DNA of 64,000 nt from Clostridiales bacterium. GTDB taxonomy: Bacteria; Bacillota; Clostridia; Christensenellales; Aristaeellaceae. The number at the start of each line of letters is the position of its first letter. Positions within the stretch are counted from its first letter, which is position 1. This document shows, piece after piece, positions 1-9,120 of the stretch. The DNA is taken from the NCBI GenBank assembly GCA_012837965.1, contig DUQF01000026.1, forward strand, positions 1-64,000. Reading direction: 5' to 3'. The position numbers and the translations under genes were made by a program. The notes beneath the pieces are model-generated. The model saw only the letters and a program-made list of their open reading frames with translations, ran no database searches and was not told where the DNA came from.

Positions 1-81
1 ACCTCGAGTTTTTGTATCTATATTATACCATATAACCTCGATTTGATCTTGACTTTTAAGGGATTTTGCAGGTTTCATTGA

Positions 82-114
82 ACAAAGTCCCAACGCGAAT
101 GGTTGGGACTTTGT
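82..114. repeat. Inverted repeat (13-bp perfect hairpin)
   Basis: ACAAAGTCCCAAC at 82-94 and its exact complement at 102-114 enclose a 7-base loop. It lies between the window start and the convergent dnaJ end. No strong T-run follows on either strand, so it is a stable RNA hairpin or part of a composite terminator. Confidence 0.5.
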
Positions 115-125
115 CTACAGTCTGA

Positions 126-158
126 AGCGACTGTGTCTTAAAACACAGTCGCTTTTTC
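126..158 (+). terminator. Rho-independent terminator of a gene left of the window
   Basis: AGCGACTGTGT (126-136) pairs perfectly with ACACAGTCGCT (143-153) and is followed by TTTTT (153-157) on the plus strand. It faces dnaJ, so it probably ends a plus-strand transcript entering from the left. It may also stop dnaJ transcription, although the minus strand lacks a T-run there. Confidence 0.7.
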
Positions 159-178
159 TATTGAAAAAGGGTGCTTTT

Positions 179-1306
179 TTACTTAAACAAATCCTTTACC
201 TTATCAAGGAAAGATCGGGAGTCGGAAAACTCCCGGCCGTCCAAGGTTCCGTCAAATTCCCGGAGCAACTCCTTTTGTTTTTCGGACAGCCGCTTTGGTA
301 TTTCAACATTGACCGTAAAGTACAGGTCGCCCGTCATATAGGAATTAGGCTGCTTAATGCCTTCGCCTTTCAGGCGGAATCTTGTGCCCGTCTGTGTTCC
401 CTCGGGGATGCGGAACTTGGTTTTGCCTTTCAGGGTGGGCACCTCGATATCGGCGCCGAGGGCGGCCTGGGTAAAGGAAATGGGCATATCAAGGTGCAAG
501 TTGCGGCCGTCCCGCTTAAACAGCTTGTGGGGAGTAACGGTAACTACGATTTGCAAATCGCCGTTTTGGCCGCCGTTGACGCCCGGTTCGCCTTGCCCGG
601 CCTTAATAATCATTTGCCCATCATCAATACCGGCGGGAATGTCCACGTTGGCGGTGCGTTTGTTGCGCTCACGCCCCGAGCCTTGGCAGTTGGCGCACTT
701 TTCCTTGATGGTTTTACCCGTGCCGCCGCAGGTGGGGCAGGTACGCATAGTCACCATGAAGCCGCTTTGCGTGCGAACTTGGCCCGTGCCCTTGCAGTGG
801 GAGCAGGTATCTACCTGCGTGCCGGGCTTGGCGCCCGAACCCTTACAGGTGGAACAGTTTTCTTCTCGTGTAAAGTCGAAAGATTTTTTGACACCAAAAG
901 CCGCCTCCTCAAAGGAGATACGCAGGCCGTACCGCAGGTCGGCGCCTCTGCGGGGAGCGTTCGCGCGGCTGCGCATACCGCCGCCCATACCGCCAAAGAG
1001 CTGGTCGAAAATGCTTTCAAATCCGCCCATACCGCTAAATCCGCCGAATCCGCCAAAGCCCGAGGGGTCAAAGCCGCCCATGGGGCCGTCCATGCCGAAC
1101 TGGTCATAACGGGCGCGCTTCTCCGGGTCGGAAAGCACCTCGTTTGCTTCGTTCAGCTCCTTGAAGCGGTCTTCGGCGCCTTTATCGTTTGGGTGCAGGT
1201 CGGGATGGCACTCCTTGGCAAGCTGCCGGTAGGCCTTTTTAATTTCATCCTGTGTGGCGTTTTTGCCAACGCCAAGCACCTCGTAATAATCGCGTTTTGT
1301 TGCCAT
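179..1306 (-). CDS. dnaJ: Chaperone DnaJ (Hsp40)
   Basis: Co-chaperone that delivers unfolded proteins to DnaK and stimulates its ATPase. The 375 residues show the full type I layout: an N-terminal J-domain with the HPD motif at residues 34-36, a Gly/Phe-rich linker (about 75-115), a zinc domain with four CxxCxGxG repeats (about 145-210: [32 protein letters not shown]) and the C-terminal substrate-binding domains. It is the last gene of the hrcA-grpE-dnaK-dnaJ operon, 54 bp after dnaK. Expression should follow the CIRCE/HrcA control seen upstream of hrcA. Identification is secure. Confidence 0.98.
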   Translation of the reverse strand: MATKRDYYEVLGVGKNATQDEIKKAYRQLAKECHPDLHPNDKGAEDRFKELNEANEVLSDPEKRARYDQFGMDGPMGGFDPSGFGGFGGFSGMGGFESIFDQLFGGMGGGMRSRANAPRRGADLRYGLRISFEEAAFGVKKSFDFTREENCSTCKGSGAKPGTQVDTCSHCKGTGQVRTQSGFMVTMRTCPTCGGTGKTIKEKCANCQGSGRERNKRTANVDIPAGIDDGQMIIKAGQGEPGVNGGQNGDLQIVVTVTPHKLFKRDGRNLHLDMPISFTQAALGADIEVPTLKGKTKFRIPEGTQTGTRFRLKGEGIKQPNSYMTGDLYFTVNVEIPKRLSEKQKELLREFDGTLDGREFSDSRSFLDKVKDLFK

Positions 1307-1360
1307 GTTCCTTCCTTTGTAAGCGGGCGAAGATTGCTCCTCGCCCGCTATGATACTTTG

Positions 1361-3166
1361 TTACTGTACATCGACGTCGGCGTCTATCGGCCCATCGGCA
1401 TCTTTAACCGGAGGGGTTTGCCCATCCTGGGGCTGGACATCCTGGTAAATCTTGCCGAAGATGGCATAGACTTTTTCGGTCATATTTTGCATAGCGGACT
1501 TAATCTGTTGCACGTCGCCCGTTTCGCGAACCTTATTAAATTCATCCAGTTCGTTTTGCACGGTAGCCTTGTCTTCCTCGGACAGTTTGTCGGCGTTTTC
1601 CTTTAGCTGTTTATCGATTTCGTAGGACAGGCTCTCGGCGTGGTTGAGGGTTTCTACCTCTTCCTTGCGCTTCTTGTCTTCCTCGGCAAACTGCTCGGCT
1701 TCCTTGACGCGCTGGTTAATCTCTTCCTCACTCATGTTGGTGGAGGCGGTGATGGTTACGTTCTGGCTTTTGCCGGTGCCAAGGTCTTTGGCGCTGACGT
1801 TGACGATACCGTTCTTGTCGATGGTAAACTTGACCTCAATCTGCGGTACGCCGCGGGGAGCGGCGGGGATGCCGGTCAGCTGGAAGCGGCCAAGGGATTT
1901 ATTATCGTAAGCCATGGGGCGCTCGCCTTGCAGGACGTTGATTTCAACGGTGGTCTGCCCGTCAGCTGCGGTGGAGAACACCTGGCTCTTTTCGGTGGGA
2001 ATGGTGGTGTTGCGCTCGATGAGCTTTGTAAAGATATGTCCTTCGGTTTCAAGGCCGAGGCTTAAGGGCGTTACGTCAAGCAGCAGCACGTCTTTCACGT
2101 CGCCGCCCAAAACGCCTGCCTGAATGGCTGCGCCAAGGGCTACGCACTCGTCGGGGTTGATGCCCTTGAAGGGCTCCTTGCCTGTTATTTTATGCACGGC
2201 TTCCTGCACAGCGGGGATACGGGTGGAGCCGCCCACCAAGATAATCTTGTCAATATCGCTTGCGGTGAGGCCGGCGTCCTTGAGGGCTGTTTGCATCGGG
2301 CCGATGGAGCGCTCAACCAGGTCGCTTGTGAGTTCGTTAAAGGTAGCGCGGGTTAGGGTCACGTCAAGGTGCTTGGGGCCGTTTGCGTCGGCTGTGATAA
2401 AGGGCAGGTTGATGTTGGTTGATAGAGCCGTGGACAGCTCAATCTTGGCCTTTTCAGCAGCTTCGCTTAAGCGCTGGGTGGCCATGCGGTCCTGGCGCAG
2501 GTCGATGCCGTGGTCGTTCTGGAAGGCGTCGGCCACGAAGTTGAGTATACGCTCGTCAAAGTCGTCGCCGCCCAGCATGGTATCGCCGTTGGTGGCAAGA
2601 ACTTCAAAGACGCCGTCGCCAATTTCCAAGAGGCTCACGTCAAAGGTGCCGCCGCCTAAATCGTACACCAAAATTTTGTGGTTATGGTCCTTATCAAGGC
2701 CGTAAGCCAGGGACGCGGCCGTGGGCTCGTTGATGATGCGCAGCACTTCAAGGCCGGCAATACGCCCTGCGTCCTTGGTGGCCTGGCGCTGGGAGTCGGA
2801 GAAGTAGGCGGGTACGGTGATAACCGCCTGGGTCACCTTTTCGCCAAGGTAGCTTTCGGCGTCTGTCTTGAGCTTCTGCAAAATCATGGCGCTGATTTCC
2901 TGGGGGTTGAGGGTCTTGCCATCAATCTCTACCTTAAAGTCTGAGCCCATATGACGCTTGATGGATGAGATGGTGCGGTCGGGGTTGGCAATGGCCTGAC
3001 GCTTCGCAATCTGGCCGACCAGCCTTTCGCCTTCCTTGCTGAAAGCCACGACCGAGGGGGTGGTGCGCGCGCCTTCGGCGTTTGTAATCACAACCGCTTC
3101 GCCGCCCTCCATGACGGCCACGCAGCTGTTGGTAGTACCTAAGTCAATTCCGATAATTTTAGCCAT
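1361..3166 (-). CDS. dnaK: Molecular chaperone DnaK (Hsp70)
   Basis: ATP-dependent chaperone. The 601 residues start with the Hsp70 phosphate-1 signature ([10 protein letters not shown] from residue 5), contain the [10 protein letters not shown] phosphate-2 motif and the VGGSTRIP adenosine motif, and continue into the beta-sandwich substrate domain and an alpha-helical lid with an acidic tail. The length fits Gram-positive DnaK, which lacks an insertion in the ATPase domain found in proteobacterial DnaK. It lies between grpE and dnaJ in the classical operon, with a strong AGGAGG-like site just upstream of the ATG. No missing motif is seen. Confidence 0.99.
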   Translation of the reverse strand: MAKIIGIDLGTTNSCVAVMEGGEAVVITNAEGARTTPSVVAFSKEGERLVGQIAKRQAIANPDRTISSIKRHMGSDFKVEIDGKTLNPQEISAMILQKLKTDAESYLGEKVTQAVITVPAYFSDSQRQATKDAGRIAGLEVLRIINEPTAASLAYGLDKDHNHKILVYDLGGGTFDVSLLEIGDGVFEVLATNGDTMLGGDDFDERILNFVADAFQNDHGIDLRQDRMATQRLSEAAEKAKIELSTALSTNINLPFITADANGPKHLDVTLTRATFNELTSDLVERSIGPMQTALKDAGLTASDIDKIILVGGSTRIPAVQEAVHKITGKEPFKGINPDECVALGAAIQAGVLGGDVKDVLLLDVTPLSLGLETEGHIFTKLIERNTTIPTEKSQVFSTAADGQTTVEINVLQGERPMAYDNKSLGRFQLTGIPAAPRGVPQIEVKFTIDKNGIVNVSAKDLGTGKSQNVTITASTNMSEEEINQRVKEAEQFAEEDKKRKEEVETLNHAESLSYEIDKQLKENADKLSEEDKATVQNELDEFNKVRETGDVQQIKSAMQNMTEKVYAIFGKIYQDVQPQDGQTPPVKDADGPIDADVDVQ

Positions 3167-3217
3167 AGTCTATTTCCTCCAAATTTCTTTTTTCTCGTTG
3201 TTTGCTAAAGTAATTTA

Positions 3218-3799
3218 TTAGTTTTCGGGAACGACCTTGACCATCGCGTGGCGAAGGACATGATCGCCCATTTTATAGCCTTTGAGGTAAACCTCGCACA
3301 CGGTGCCGGGCTCGCCCTCTTCGGGATTGCCCTGCACAACGGCGTCTTCCAGTTGAGGGTCGAATTTGTCGCCCACACGGTCGATTTTTTCGACGCCTTG
3401 CTTTTCAAGGGTTTCTTCAAGCTGGCGGTAAACCATCCGGACGCCTTCCTTGAGGGACTGGGCGTCGCCGTCGGCTTCCAAAGCTCTTTCCAAATTGTCG
3501 CAAACCGGCAAAATGGTCTTGATAAAGGCCCGTGTGCCGTCTTCAAAGGATTCTTTGCGGACGTTTGCGTTGCGGCGGCGGAAGTTTTCAAACTCGGCCT
3601 GTACACGCTGCGCTAAATCCAAGTACTCGTCCCGTTGTTCTTCGGCCTTGGCCAATTGCTCTTTGAGCTCTTCTTCCGGGCTCTTGGCTTCTTCAGGAAC
3701 AATTTCCTCAGGGGCGGCTTCTTGGGTAGTTTCCTCTACGGGAAGGTCTTTTACTTCCGTTTCGGGCGCCTTTTCTTTGTGTCGTTTCTCGTGTTTCAT
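3218..3799 (-). CDS. grpE: Nucleotide exchange factor GrpE
   Basis: Releases ADP from DnaK. The 193 residues have a highly charged, Glu-rich N-terminal region (1-50), a long coiled-coil that includes the FENFRRR segment near residue 70, and the C-terminal beta-domain with YLKGYKMGDHVLRHAMVKV. A GGAGG site precedes the ATG. It lies 11 bp after hrcA and 51 bp before dnaK on the same strand, so it is the second gene of the heat-shock operon. Confidence 0.97.
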   Translation of the reverse strand: MKHEKRHKEKAPETEVKDLPVEETTQEAAPEEIVPEEAKSPEEELKEQLAKAEEQRDEYLDLAQRVQAEFENFRRRNANVRKESFEDGTRAFIKTILPVCDNLERALEADGDAQSLKEGVRMVYRQLEETLEKQGVEKIDRVGDKFDPQLEDAVVQGNPEEGEPGTVCEVYLKGYKMGDHVLRHAMVKVVPEN

Positions 3800-3810
3800 G
3801 GTTCCTCCGT

Positions 3811-4833
3811 TTATGTTGTGCGCCGGAGCATGCGGCTGAGCATGTCGGCAGTTGATGACAGGCTTTGCAGTACCTGCTGGTAGTTCATGCGGGTGGGCCC
3901 GATAATGGATACCGTGCCCCGGCTGCCCTTGCCTGCCTGGTAGGCGGCCGTTACGATGGAGCAGCCTTCCAAGTCCGCGATGCCGATTTCGGAGCCGATA
4001 AAGGCGCCAAGGCCCTCACTGGATGAGTGGCGCATCAGGCGGATGAGCTTATCCTCGTCCTCCAAAACCTTCAGGAAGCGGCGCGCTTTTTGTACATCCG
4101 CGTATTCGGGGTGATAGAGGATATTTTCCGACCCGCAGATAATTAAAGTGTCGTTGGACGATTGCTTTTGTATCTGGCGGGCAAGGTCGGCGATGCCGTG
4201 TAGCACCTTGGGGTCTCCCTCCACAAACTGGGAGAAGGAGTGGAGGATACCTTGCACTTCTCCAAGGGATTTGCCGCCGAGTTTATCGGCAAGCACACGG
4301 CTGATGGCATAGAGCTTGTCGGCGTCTAAATCTTCCGCCACATTCACTACGGCGTCCCTGATAATGCCGCTGTCGGTCACAATCACAAGCAGCGCCGCGC
4401 CAGGCCTTAAGGGAATCAGTTGCAAGGTGGAAACCCGCAAATCCCTTTGCCTTGGCGTCATGATCACAGTGGTATAGTGTGTCCAGTCGCACAGCGCTTG
4501 CGCCATTGCCTGGACAACATCTTCCGTCTGATGCATGCGGGAGGACAGCGCCCTTTGCGTATCTTCCCTGGGGGTGGTATCAATGAGCCCCTCACGAATC
4601 AGGTGATCCACATACAGCCGGTAAGCGTTGTCGCTGGGCACCCGCCCGGCGGACACGTGCGGCTGACTTAGGTAGCCAAGCTCTTCCAAGTCGCTCATCT
4701 CGTTGCGGATGGTGGCGGAGGAAACCTGCGGCATGTACTTGCGGGCAACCGTTCGGGAGCCGACCGGCTCGCAGGTCTGCACATAGTCTAAGATCACTGC
4801 TTCCAGCACAAGCTTTTGTCGCTTGGTAATCAT
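3811..4833 (-). CDS. hrcA: Heat-inducible transcription repressor HrcA
   Basis: Repressor of class I heat-shock genes that binds CIRCE and is kept active by GroEL. I start it at the ATG at 4833 (sequence MITKRQKLVLEAVI), which has AAGGAGG directly upstream; the longer reading from 4884 would begin inside the CIRCE/promoter region. This gives 340 residues, the usual length. The N-terminal winged helix carries the typical SSATIRNEMSDLEELGYL recognition segment, followed by the GAF-like dimerisation domain. It is first in the operon and autoregulated through the CIRCE at 4851-4877. Confidence 0.97.
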   Translation of the reverse strand: MITKRQKLVLEAVILDYVQTCEPVGSRTVARKYMPQVSSATIRNEMSDLEELGYLSQPHVSAGRVPSDNAYRLYVDHLIREGLIDTTPREDTQRALSSRMHQTEDVVQAMAQALCDWTHYTTVIMTPRQRDLRVSTLQLIPLRPGAALLVIVTDSGIIRDAVVNVAEDLDADKLYAISRVLADKLGGKSLGEVQGILHSFSQFVEGDPKVLHGIADLARQIQKQSSNDTLIICGSENILYHPEYADVQKARRFLKVLEDEDKLIRLMRHSSSEGLGAFIGSEIGIADLEGCSIVTAAYQAGKGSRGTVSIIGPTRMNYQQVLQSLSSTADMLSRMLRRTT

Positions 4834-4850
4834 GCTTCCTCCTTTCGTTG

Positions 4851-4877
4851 TTAGCACTCTTTCGAGGCGAGTGCTAA
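4851..4877 (-). promoter_or_regulatory. CIRCE operator of the hrcA operon
   Basis: TTAGCACTC (4851-4859), a 9-base spacer, GAGTGCTAA (4869-4877): an exact match to the CIRCE consensus bound by HrcA. It lies between the predicted -10 and the hrcA start codon, as expected for a repressing site in the transcribed leader. Confidence 0.97.
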
Positions 4878-4888
4878 ACCTCACTAAT

Positions 4889-4918
4889 AATGTACCACGC
4901 TTTGAGCCTTTCTGTCAA
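4889..4918 (-). promoter_or_regulatory. Sigma-A promoter of hrcA-grpE-dnaK-dnaJ
   Basis: On the minus strand, TTGACA (4918-4913) and TACATT (4894-4889) are separated by 18 bp. The start point would fall just upstream of the CIRCE element. Confidence 0.75.
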
Positions 4919-4964
4919 GGTTTTGGGGAAAGTTTAGGAAAATCTTTGGAGAGGGAAGAAAAGA

Positions 4965-4992
4965 TTGACATTTACTCATTAAAAGATATAAT
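4965..4992 (+). promoter_or_regulatory. Consensus sigma-A promoter of the DUF4230 gene
   Basis: TTGACA (4965-4970), 16-bp spacer, TATAAT (4987-4992): perfect hexamers. It drives the rightward gene starting at 5047 and is back-to-back with the hrcA promoter. Confidence 0.85.
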
Positions 4993-5046
4993 TATTTTAG
5001 TGACTATGCGCAGCTGATGGCGTATGAAAAAAATGAGGTGATTGAT

Positions 5047-5718
5047 ATGAAACTCACTGCTATTCTTGATACTCTTATGGGTATGAAACTCGGTACTCTT
5101 GGTATTGTGGTTTTAGCGCTGGTAATGATTTTACTTATTTTGAAACTGTTACAATTTAAGATTTTTGCAAATCAAAAAATAATTACCAGCAAAACAAATA
5201 ACCTCGGCCTTAAAGATATTGGCGAACTTGCAACCCAAGCGGGGTATTTTTCAAATACTCAACAAATAAAAGATAACGCTAAACTCTTTGGGCTTGATAT
5301 TCCTCTTATAAATAGAAACTATATTTACAGTTATGATGGTGTCATAAAAGCAGGAATTGACTTTGCCAAAATAAAATTGGATGTAAATGAAGAGAACAAG
5401 ATGATTACGGTAAAGATGCCGCCTGTTAAGATTCTTTCCTGTGAAGTAAAAGAAGACAGTTTGGTTATTTATGAGGAGAAAAAGAACATTTTTATGCCTC
5501 TTCGTCTTAAAGACATAAGTGAAGCAAAGAAAGCTCTTGTTAAAGAAGCGGAAGAAAAAGCGATTGCAAATGGTCTTTTAGAAAATGCCCGTCAGAATGC
5601 GGAAATTTTGATAAAAGGTTTTCTTTCAGGGACATTTAATCGGGAAGAATACACTTATACATTTGTAGACACTCGACCAAAAATGAAAGAGCGCGAAAAA
5701 AATAGGCATCATGCCTAA
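5047..5718 (+). CDS. DUF4230-type membrane-anchored protein
   Basis: I start this at the ATG at 5047, which has GAGGTG 6 bases upstream; an in-frame ATG at 5017 lacks a ribosome site. The 223 residues have one membrane helix near the N-terminus (about residues 14-35) followed by a soluble domain. The segments with YSYDGVIKAGIDFAKI, then a beta-strand ending KMPPVKILSCEV and a long C-terminal helix, resemble the DUF4230 family, whose function is unknown. The gene is visibly more AT-rich than its neighbours, stands alone between hrcA and xth, and has a consensus promoter. Recent acquisition is possible but not shown. Confidence 0.75.
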   Translation: MKLTAILDTLMGMKLGTLGIVVLALVMILLILKLLQFKIFANQKIITSKTNNLGLKDIGELATQAGYFSNTQQIKDNAKLFGLDIPLINRNYIYSYDGVIKAGIDFAKIKLDVNEENKMITVKMPPVKILSCEVKEDSLVIYEEKKNIFMPLRLKDISEAKKALVKEAEEKAIANGLLENARQNAEILIKGFLSGTFNREEYTYTFVDTRPKMKEREKNRHHA

Positions 5719-5754
5719 AGTCGTAACAATAGGGATTAAATTTGTCACGACTTT
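5717..5754 (+). terminator. Hairpin after the DUF4230 gene
   Basis: AAAGTCGT (5717-5724) pairs with ACGACTTT (5747-5754), with a further ACAA/TTGT pairing inside after one mismatch. It starts within the stop codon. There is no T-run, so termination is uncertain. The remaining bases to 5885 show nothing else. Confidence 0.35.
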
Positions 5755-5885
5755 GGGAGCAGAACCCGGCGGCAAAATGATAATTTTAGCAAACGATATT
5801 TTTTTACCATAATATTTCTTCTAAACTTTGAAAAAGTCGCTCATAAGAATGTTTTTTTAAAATGTTTGTGGTCTTTTCCTAAAAT

Positions 5886-6641
5886 TCAGTAGCTCAAATC
5901 CATTTCAAGCACCACCGGGCAGTGGTCGGAGCCGAAAATATCGTCCCTGATAACTGAAGATTGGATCAAGTCTTTGGCGCAGTCGGACACAAGAAAGTAG
6001 TCGATCCGCCAGCCGATGCCCTTTTGGCGGGCTTGGAAGCGGTAGCTCCACCAGGAGTATTGCTCCTTGTCGGGGTTAAGGTGACGGAAGGTGTCGATGA
6101 AACCGGAGGCAAGAAGCTCGGTCATTTTTTTCCGCTCCTCATCGGAAAAGCCGGGGTTGCCGACATTGGTTTTTGGGTTTTTTAGGTCAATTTCCTGGTG
6201 GGCGACGTTCAGGTCACCACAGTAAATAACGGGCTTTTCTTTTTTAAGTTCGCCAAGGTATAGCCGCATATCATCTTCAAACCGCATGCGGTAGTCAAGG
6301 CGTTTAAGCCCATCCTGCGCGTTGGGCACATAGCAGTTGACCAGGGTAAAGTTGGGATAATGGAGAGTTAATACCCTGCCTTCCTGCGGGTGGTCGCCAT
6401 CAAAGCCGGTCACCACTTTAAGCGGCTCTTTTTTGGCGAAAACGGCCGTGCCCGAATAGCCTTTCCTCTGGGCCGAGTGCAGGTAGGTGTAGTGGCTGTC
6501 GGGGAAAAAGGGCATTTGCTCAGGCTGTAGCTTGGTTTCTTGCAGGCAGAAAAAATCGGCGTCGGCGGCCGCGAACACCTCTTCAAAGTTCTTTTGCATT
6601 ACGGCGCGAAAACCGTTGACATTCCAGGACACAAATTTCAC
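5886..6641 (-). CDS. xth: Exodeoxyribonuclease III / AP endonuclease
   Basis: Base-excision repair nuclease of the exonuclease III family, which cleaves at abasic sites and removes 3' blocks. The 251 residues contain the family motifs in order: WNVNG near the N-terminus, LQETKLQ with the metal-binding Glu (about residue 37), the YCGDLNVAH segment with catalytic Asp/Asn, and GSDHCPV at the end with the catalytic Asp-His. The start overlaps the end of the MFS gene by 4 bases, so it is translationally coupled as the last gene of a minus-strand run. Confidence 0.95.
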   Translation of the reverse strand: MKFVSWNVNGFRAVMQKNFEEVFAAADADFFCLQETKLQPEQMPFFPDSHYTYLHSAQRKGYSGTAVFAKKEPLKVVTGFDGDHPQEGRVLTLHYPNFTLVNCYVPNAQDGLKRLDYRMRFEDDMRLYLGELKKEKPVIYCGDLNVAHQEIDLKNPKTNVGNPGFSDEERKKMTELLASGFIDTFRHLNPDKEQYSWWSYRFQARQKGIGWRIDYFLVSDCAKDLIQSSVIRDDIFGSDHCPVVLEMDLSY

Positions 6642-7900
6642 GAATAACTCCTTTCGGGGTACAGGTTGTTATGCAGCTTAACCGCCAGCACAACGGCGAG
6701 GGCGGCAATGCCTGCGGCCAAAATAAGCGGCCACGATAGGTTGATGCTTGACAGCTTGCCTGCGAAAACGCCCATGGGCGATGAAACGAACAAGCATATC
6801 GTGTAAGAAAGGCTCAGTAATTGCGCCCGATTATCATCCGGCAAGGTGGTTAGCAAAATGGAAGTAGTTAGCGGGATTAAAATGGACATGCTGAAGCCCT
6901 CCAGCGCCGACCCTAAAACAATGAGGGGCAGACCCAAGACGGGTAATAATACATAGGTGATATTGACCATAATGTAAATAAGTAAGGCGGTAACTGCCGG
7001 ATAATGGAAGCGGTCAATGCGCACCTTGGGCAAGAAAATCAAGGTTGATAGAAGCGTAATGAGCGTTTTCAGGGTGGAAAACAGCGAAAGTTGTTCGTTG
7101 CTTTGCCCGACAAGGCCGGTGACATACAGGGGCCAGAAGTTATCGGTAATGTTTTTCATGATTGTGTAGCAGGCCATAATGCCCACGGCCTGCATGATTT
7201 TGGCGGAGCGGAACATGGTTTTCAGCAATTTTCCGCTGCTGAACACAATGCGCCGGATGGGAATGTTTTTAAACTCGGCCATTTTTTCTTTGGCGACTTG
7301 GGTATCGTAGCAAAACCTATAGATAATCCAGGCTTTGAAAGCCATGGTGCAAAACATGGTCAGATAAATGCCCCGAACGGCAGGCACTGTGTCAAAGCGC
7401 TTGACTAAAATAAAACTAAGCGGCGCGAAAAAGCCCGCCATCATGGCCGCGATATTGGTGAGCGAATAGTAGTGCACCAAATTATTGGGGTCGGTGTCTT
7501 CGGACAAAAGCATGGAATAGCCGATGTTGCTTGGCCGCCACCAGCCGTTGAGAACGGCGGCCACCAGAAAGCCTGTGTAACTTGTCCAGAACGACCATAT
7601 CAAAAGCGGGGTACACCAAGCGATCATATCAAAAATTATCAGGGTTTTGCGCCTGCCCCACTTGTCGGCGAAGGCGCCCGATACTGCCGAAGCCATCATT
7701 TGGCTGAGCAGGTTGACTGTTGCCAAGGTGCCGATCTGCAGGGGGTTTAGCCCGCAGGCTGCCATGTACACTGCCGCAAGGGGCATGTACATATAATAAA
7801 GAACGCCAAAGAGCGGCTCGGACAGCAGGATAACCCGCTGGTTGCCTTTGGCTGATTTGAGGGATTGAAGCAAAGCGTTACCTGAAGACTTTTGGCGCAT
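6638..7900 (-). CDS. Major facilitator superfamily transporter
   Basis: The 420-residue protein is hydrophobic throughout with about 12 predicted helices and an MFS loop motif after helix 2 (GAFADKWGRRKT). The substrate cannot be told from sequence. Its ATG overlaps the last base of the TauE-type gene stop (TAATG arrangement), and its end overlaps xth by 4 bases, so it is in one transcript with both. Possible substrates include drugs or metabolites; nothing specific supports one choice. Confidence 0.85.
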   Translation of the reverse strand: MRQKSSGNALLQSLKSAKGNQRVILLSEPLFGVLYYMYMPLAAVYMAACGLNPLQIGTLATVNLLSQMMASAVSGAFADKWGRRKTLIIFDMIAWCTPLLIWSFWTSYTGFLVAAVLNGWWRPSNIGYSMLLSEDTDPNNLVHYYSLTNIAAMMAGFFAPLSFILVKRFDTVPAVRGIYLTMFCTMAFKAWIIYRFCYDTQVAKEKMAEFKNIPIRRIVFSSGKLLKTMFRSAKIMQAVGIMACYTIMKNITDNFWPLYVTGLVGQSNEQLSLFSTLKTLITLLSTLIFLPKVRIDRFHYPAVTALLIYIMVNITYVLLPVLGLPLIVLGSALEGFSMSILIPLTTSILLTTLPDDNRAQLLSLSYTICLFVSSPMGVFAGKLSSINLSWPLILAAGIAALAVVLAVKLHNNLYPERSYS

Positions 7901-8985
7901 TAAGGTTTACCTTTCGTAAAAATATCAGTGATAAAAGAAAAAGCCTGGGGAAAGGTGTCGGAGGCCATTTTGAGCATTAAAAGGGTAAGCACTACAATTA
8001 AAAGCAGACGAATGAGCTTGACGCCCTTTTTCATCGCTAAATTGGAGCCAAGGTAGTTGCCCAGCATGTTAAAGAGGGCGGCAGGAAGCGCCAGCGTAAA
8101 TAATATCGTTCCGGCGGAAAAGTTTTGCATCAAAGCCCCAAGGCCGGAACCGAAGTTAACCAACCGCGCGGTACCCGAAGCGTTCAGAGCCTTTAACCCC
8201 AAGACCGAAATAAACAGCAGCTGCAAAAACGTGCCGGTGCCGGGGCCGATAAGGCCGTCATATACGCCGATGGAAAGCCCGATTATAAGGCTTACGGGAA
8301 GCAAGGCCTTATCCTGAACCCGCTGTTTGGGCTCCATCGTTTTTTTGCCGAACAGCACAAAGGCCGCAACCAAGGGCAGGGCAAAGAGAATAACTTTTTG
8401 GGCAATACTTTTGTCGATGACATGCAAAAGCCGCATTCCCACGTTGCCGCCAAGGAGGCTCCCCAGCAAGGCGGCGCTGGCTAAGTCTAAGGAATTTAGG
8501 CACAGAATGACAGACAGTAAAATAGGGACAAGCAGCCACAGCTCAGGCGATTTCGCGCCCATGTATAGACCGGCTGATAGCCCGATGATGGCGGCTACAA
8601 GATAGGGCAGGCGGCTGTCCGGCTGCTCTTGTTTTTTGGAAAAAACCTGCACAGAAAAAGCTGAGAGCGACAGAAGACATACCAAGACATTTTCCATGAC
8701 GGTTGAAATGACTTTGCCGGCTCCCATCCCCAAAAGAAAACCAACCAACACCGCCAATCCCTTTTGCCACTTGACATGGCCTTTTCTTGCGTAATTAACG
8801 GTGGCAAGCAGGGTGCCGGGCATGACGCTTAGCTTGTTGGTGCCCGCTGCCAAGGAGGGTTCAAGCCCCACAGCGTAGTATGCGGGCAAGGACAAAAGAC
8901 CACCACCGCCGGCGATGGAATCGATAAAGCCGGCCAAAAAGAGTGCTGCGCACACAAAGACCGCCTGTGTGAAACTAAACTGCAT
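7900..8985 (-). CDS. TauE/SafE family sulfite/organosulfur exporter
   Basis: I start this at the ATG at 8985 (MQFSFTQAVFV) because GGGAGG lies 9 bases upstream; an upstream in-frame start at 9006 has no site. The 361 residues have 8-9 membrane helices with the two repeated TauE motifs: GFIDSIAGGGGLLSLP near residue 20 and YDGLIGPGTGTFLQ in the second half. Members export sulfite or sulfonates or act as anion channels. It lies downstream of a cysteine-desulfidase-like gene, which suggests a role in removing sulfur products; that link is inference. Confidence 0.9.
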   Translation of the reverse strand: MQFSFTQAVFVCAALFLAGFIDSIAGGGGLLSLPAYYAVGLEPSLAAGTNKLSVMPGTLLATVNYARKGHVKWQKGLAVLVGFLLGMGAGKVISTVMENVLVCLLSLSAFSVQVFSKKQEQPDSRLPYLVAAIIGLSAGLYMGAKSPELWLLVPILLSVILCLNSLDLASAALLGSLLGGNVGMRLLHVIDKSIAQKVILFALPLVAAFVLFGKKTMEPKQRVQDKALLPVSLIIGLSIGVYDGLIGPGTGTFLQLLFISVLGLKALNASGTARLVNFGSGLGALMQNFSAGTILFTLALPAALFNMLGNYLGSNLAMKKGVKLIRLLLIVVLTLLMLKMASDTFPQAFSFITDIFTKGKP

Positions 8986-9120
8986 ACCTAAAAACCTCCC
9001 ACACAATACATGATAGTCATTCTATCATTTAATGAAAGACGGGACAAGCAAAAGCCCATCAGACCAGCAAAAATCGCCACACCCCAAAGGAATACGGCGA
9101 AAATAAAAATAACGGGAGGT

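Noticed and set aside
161..1606. 481-residue plus-strand frame over dnaJ and the end of dnaK
   Set aside because: It is the complement of two certain genes, has no ribosome site, and its composition (repeated Ala/His/Gly runs) reflects the codon usage of the real genes.
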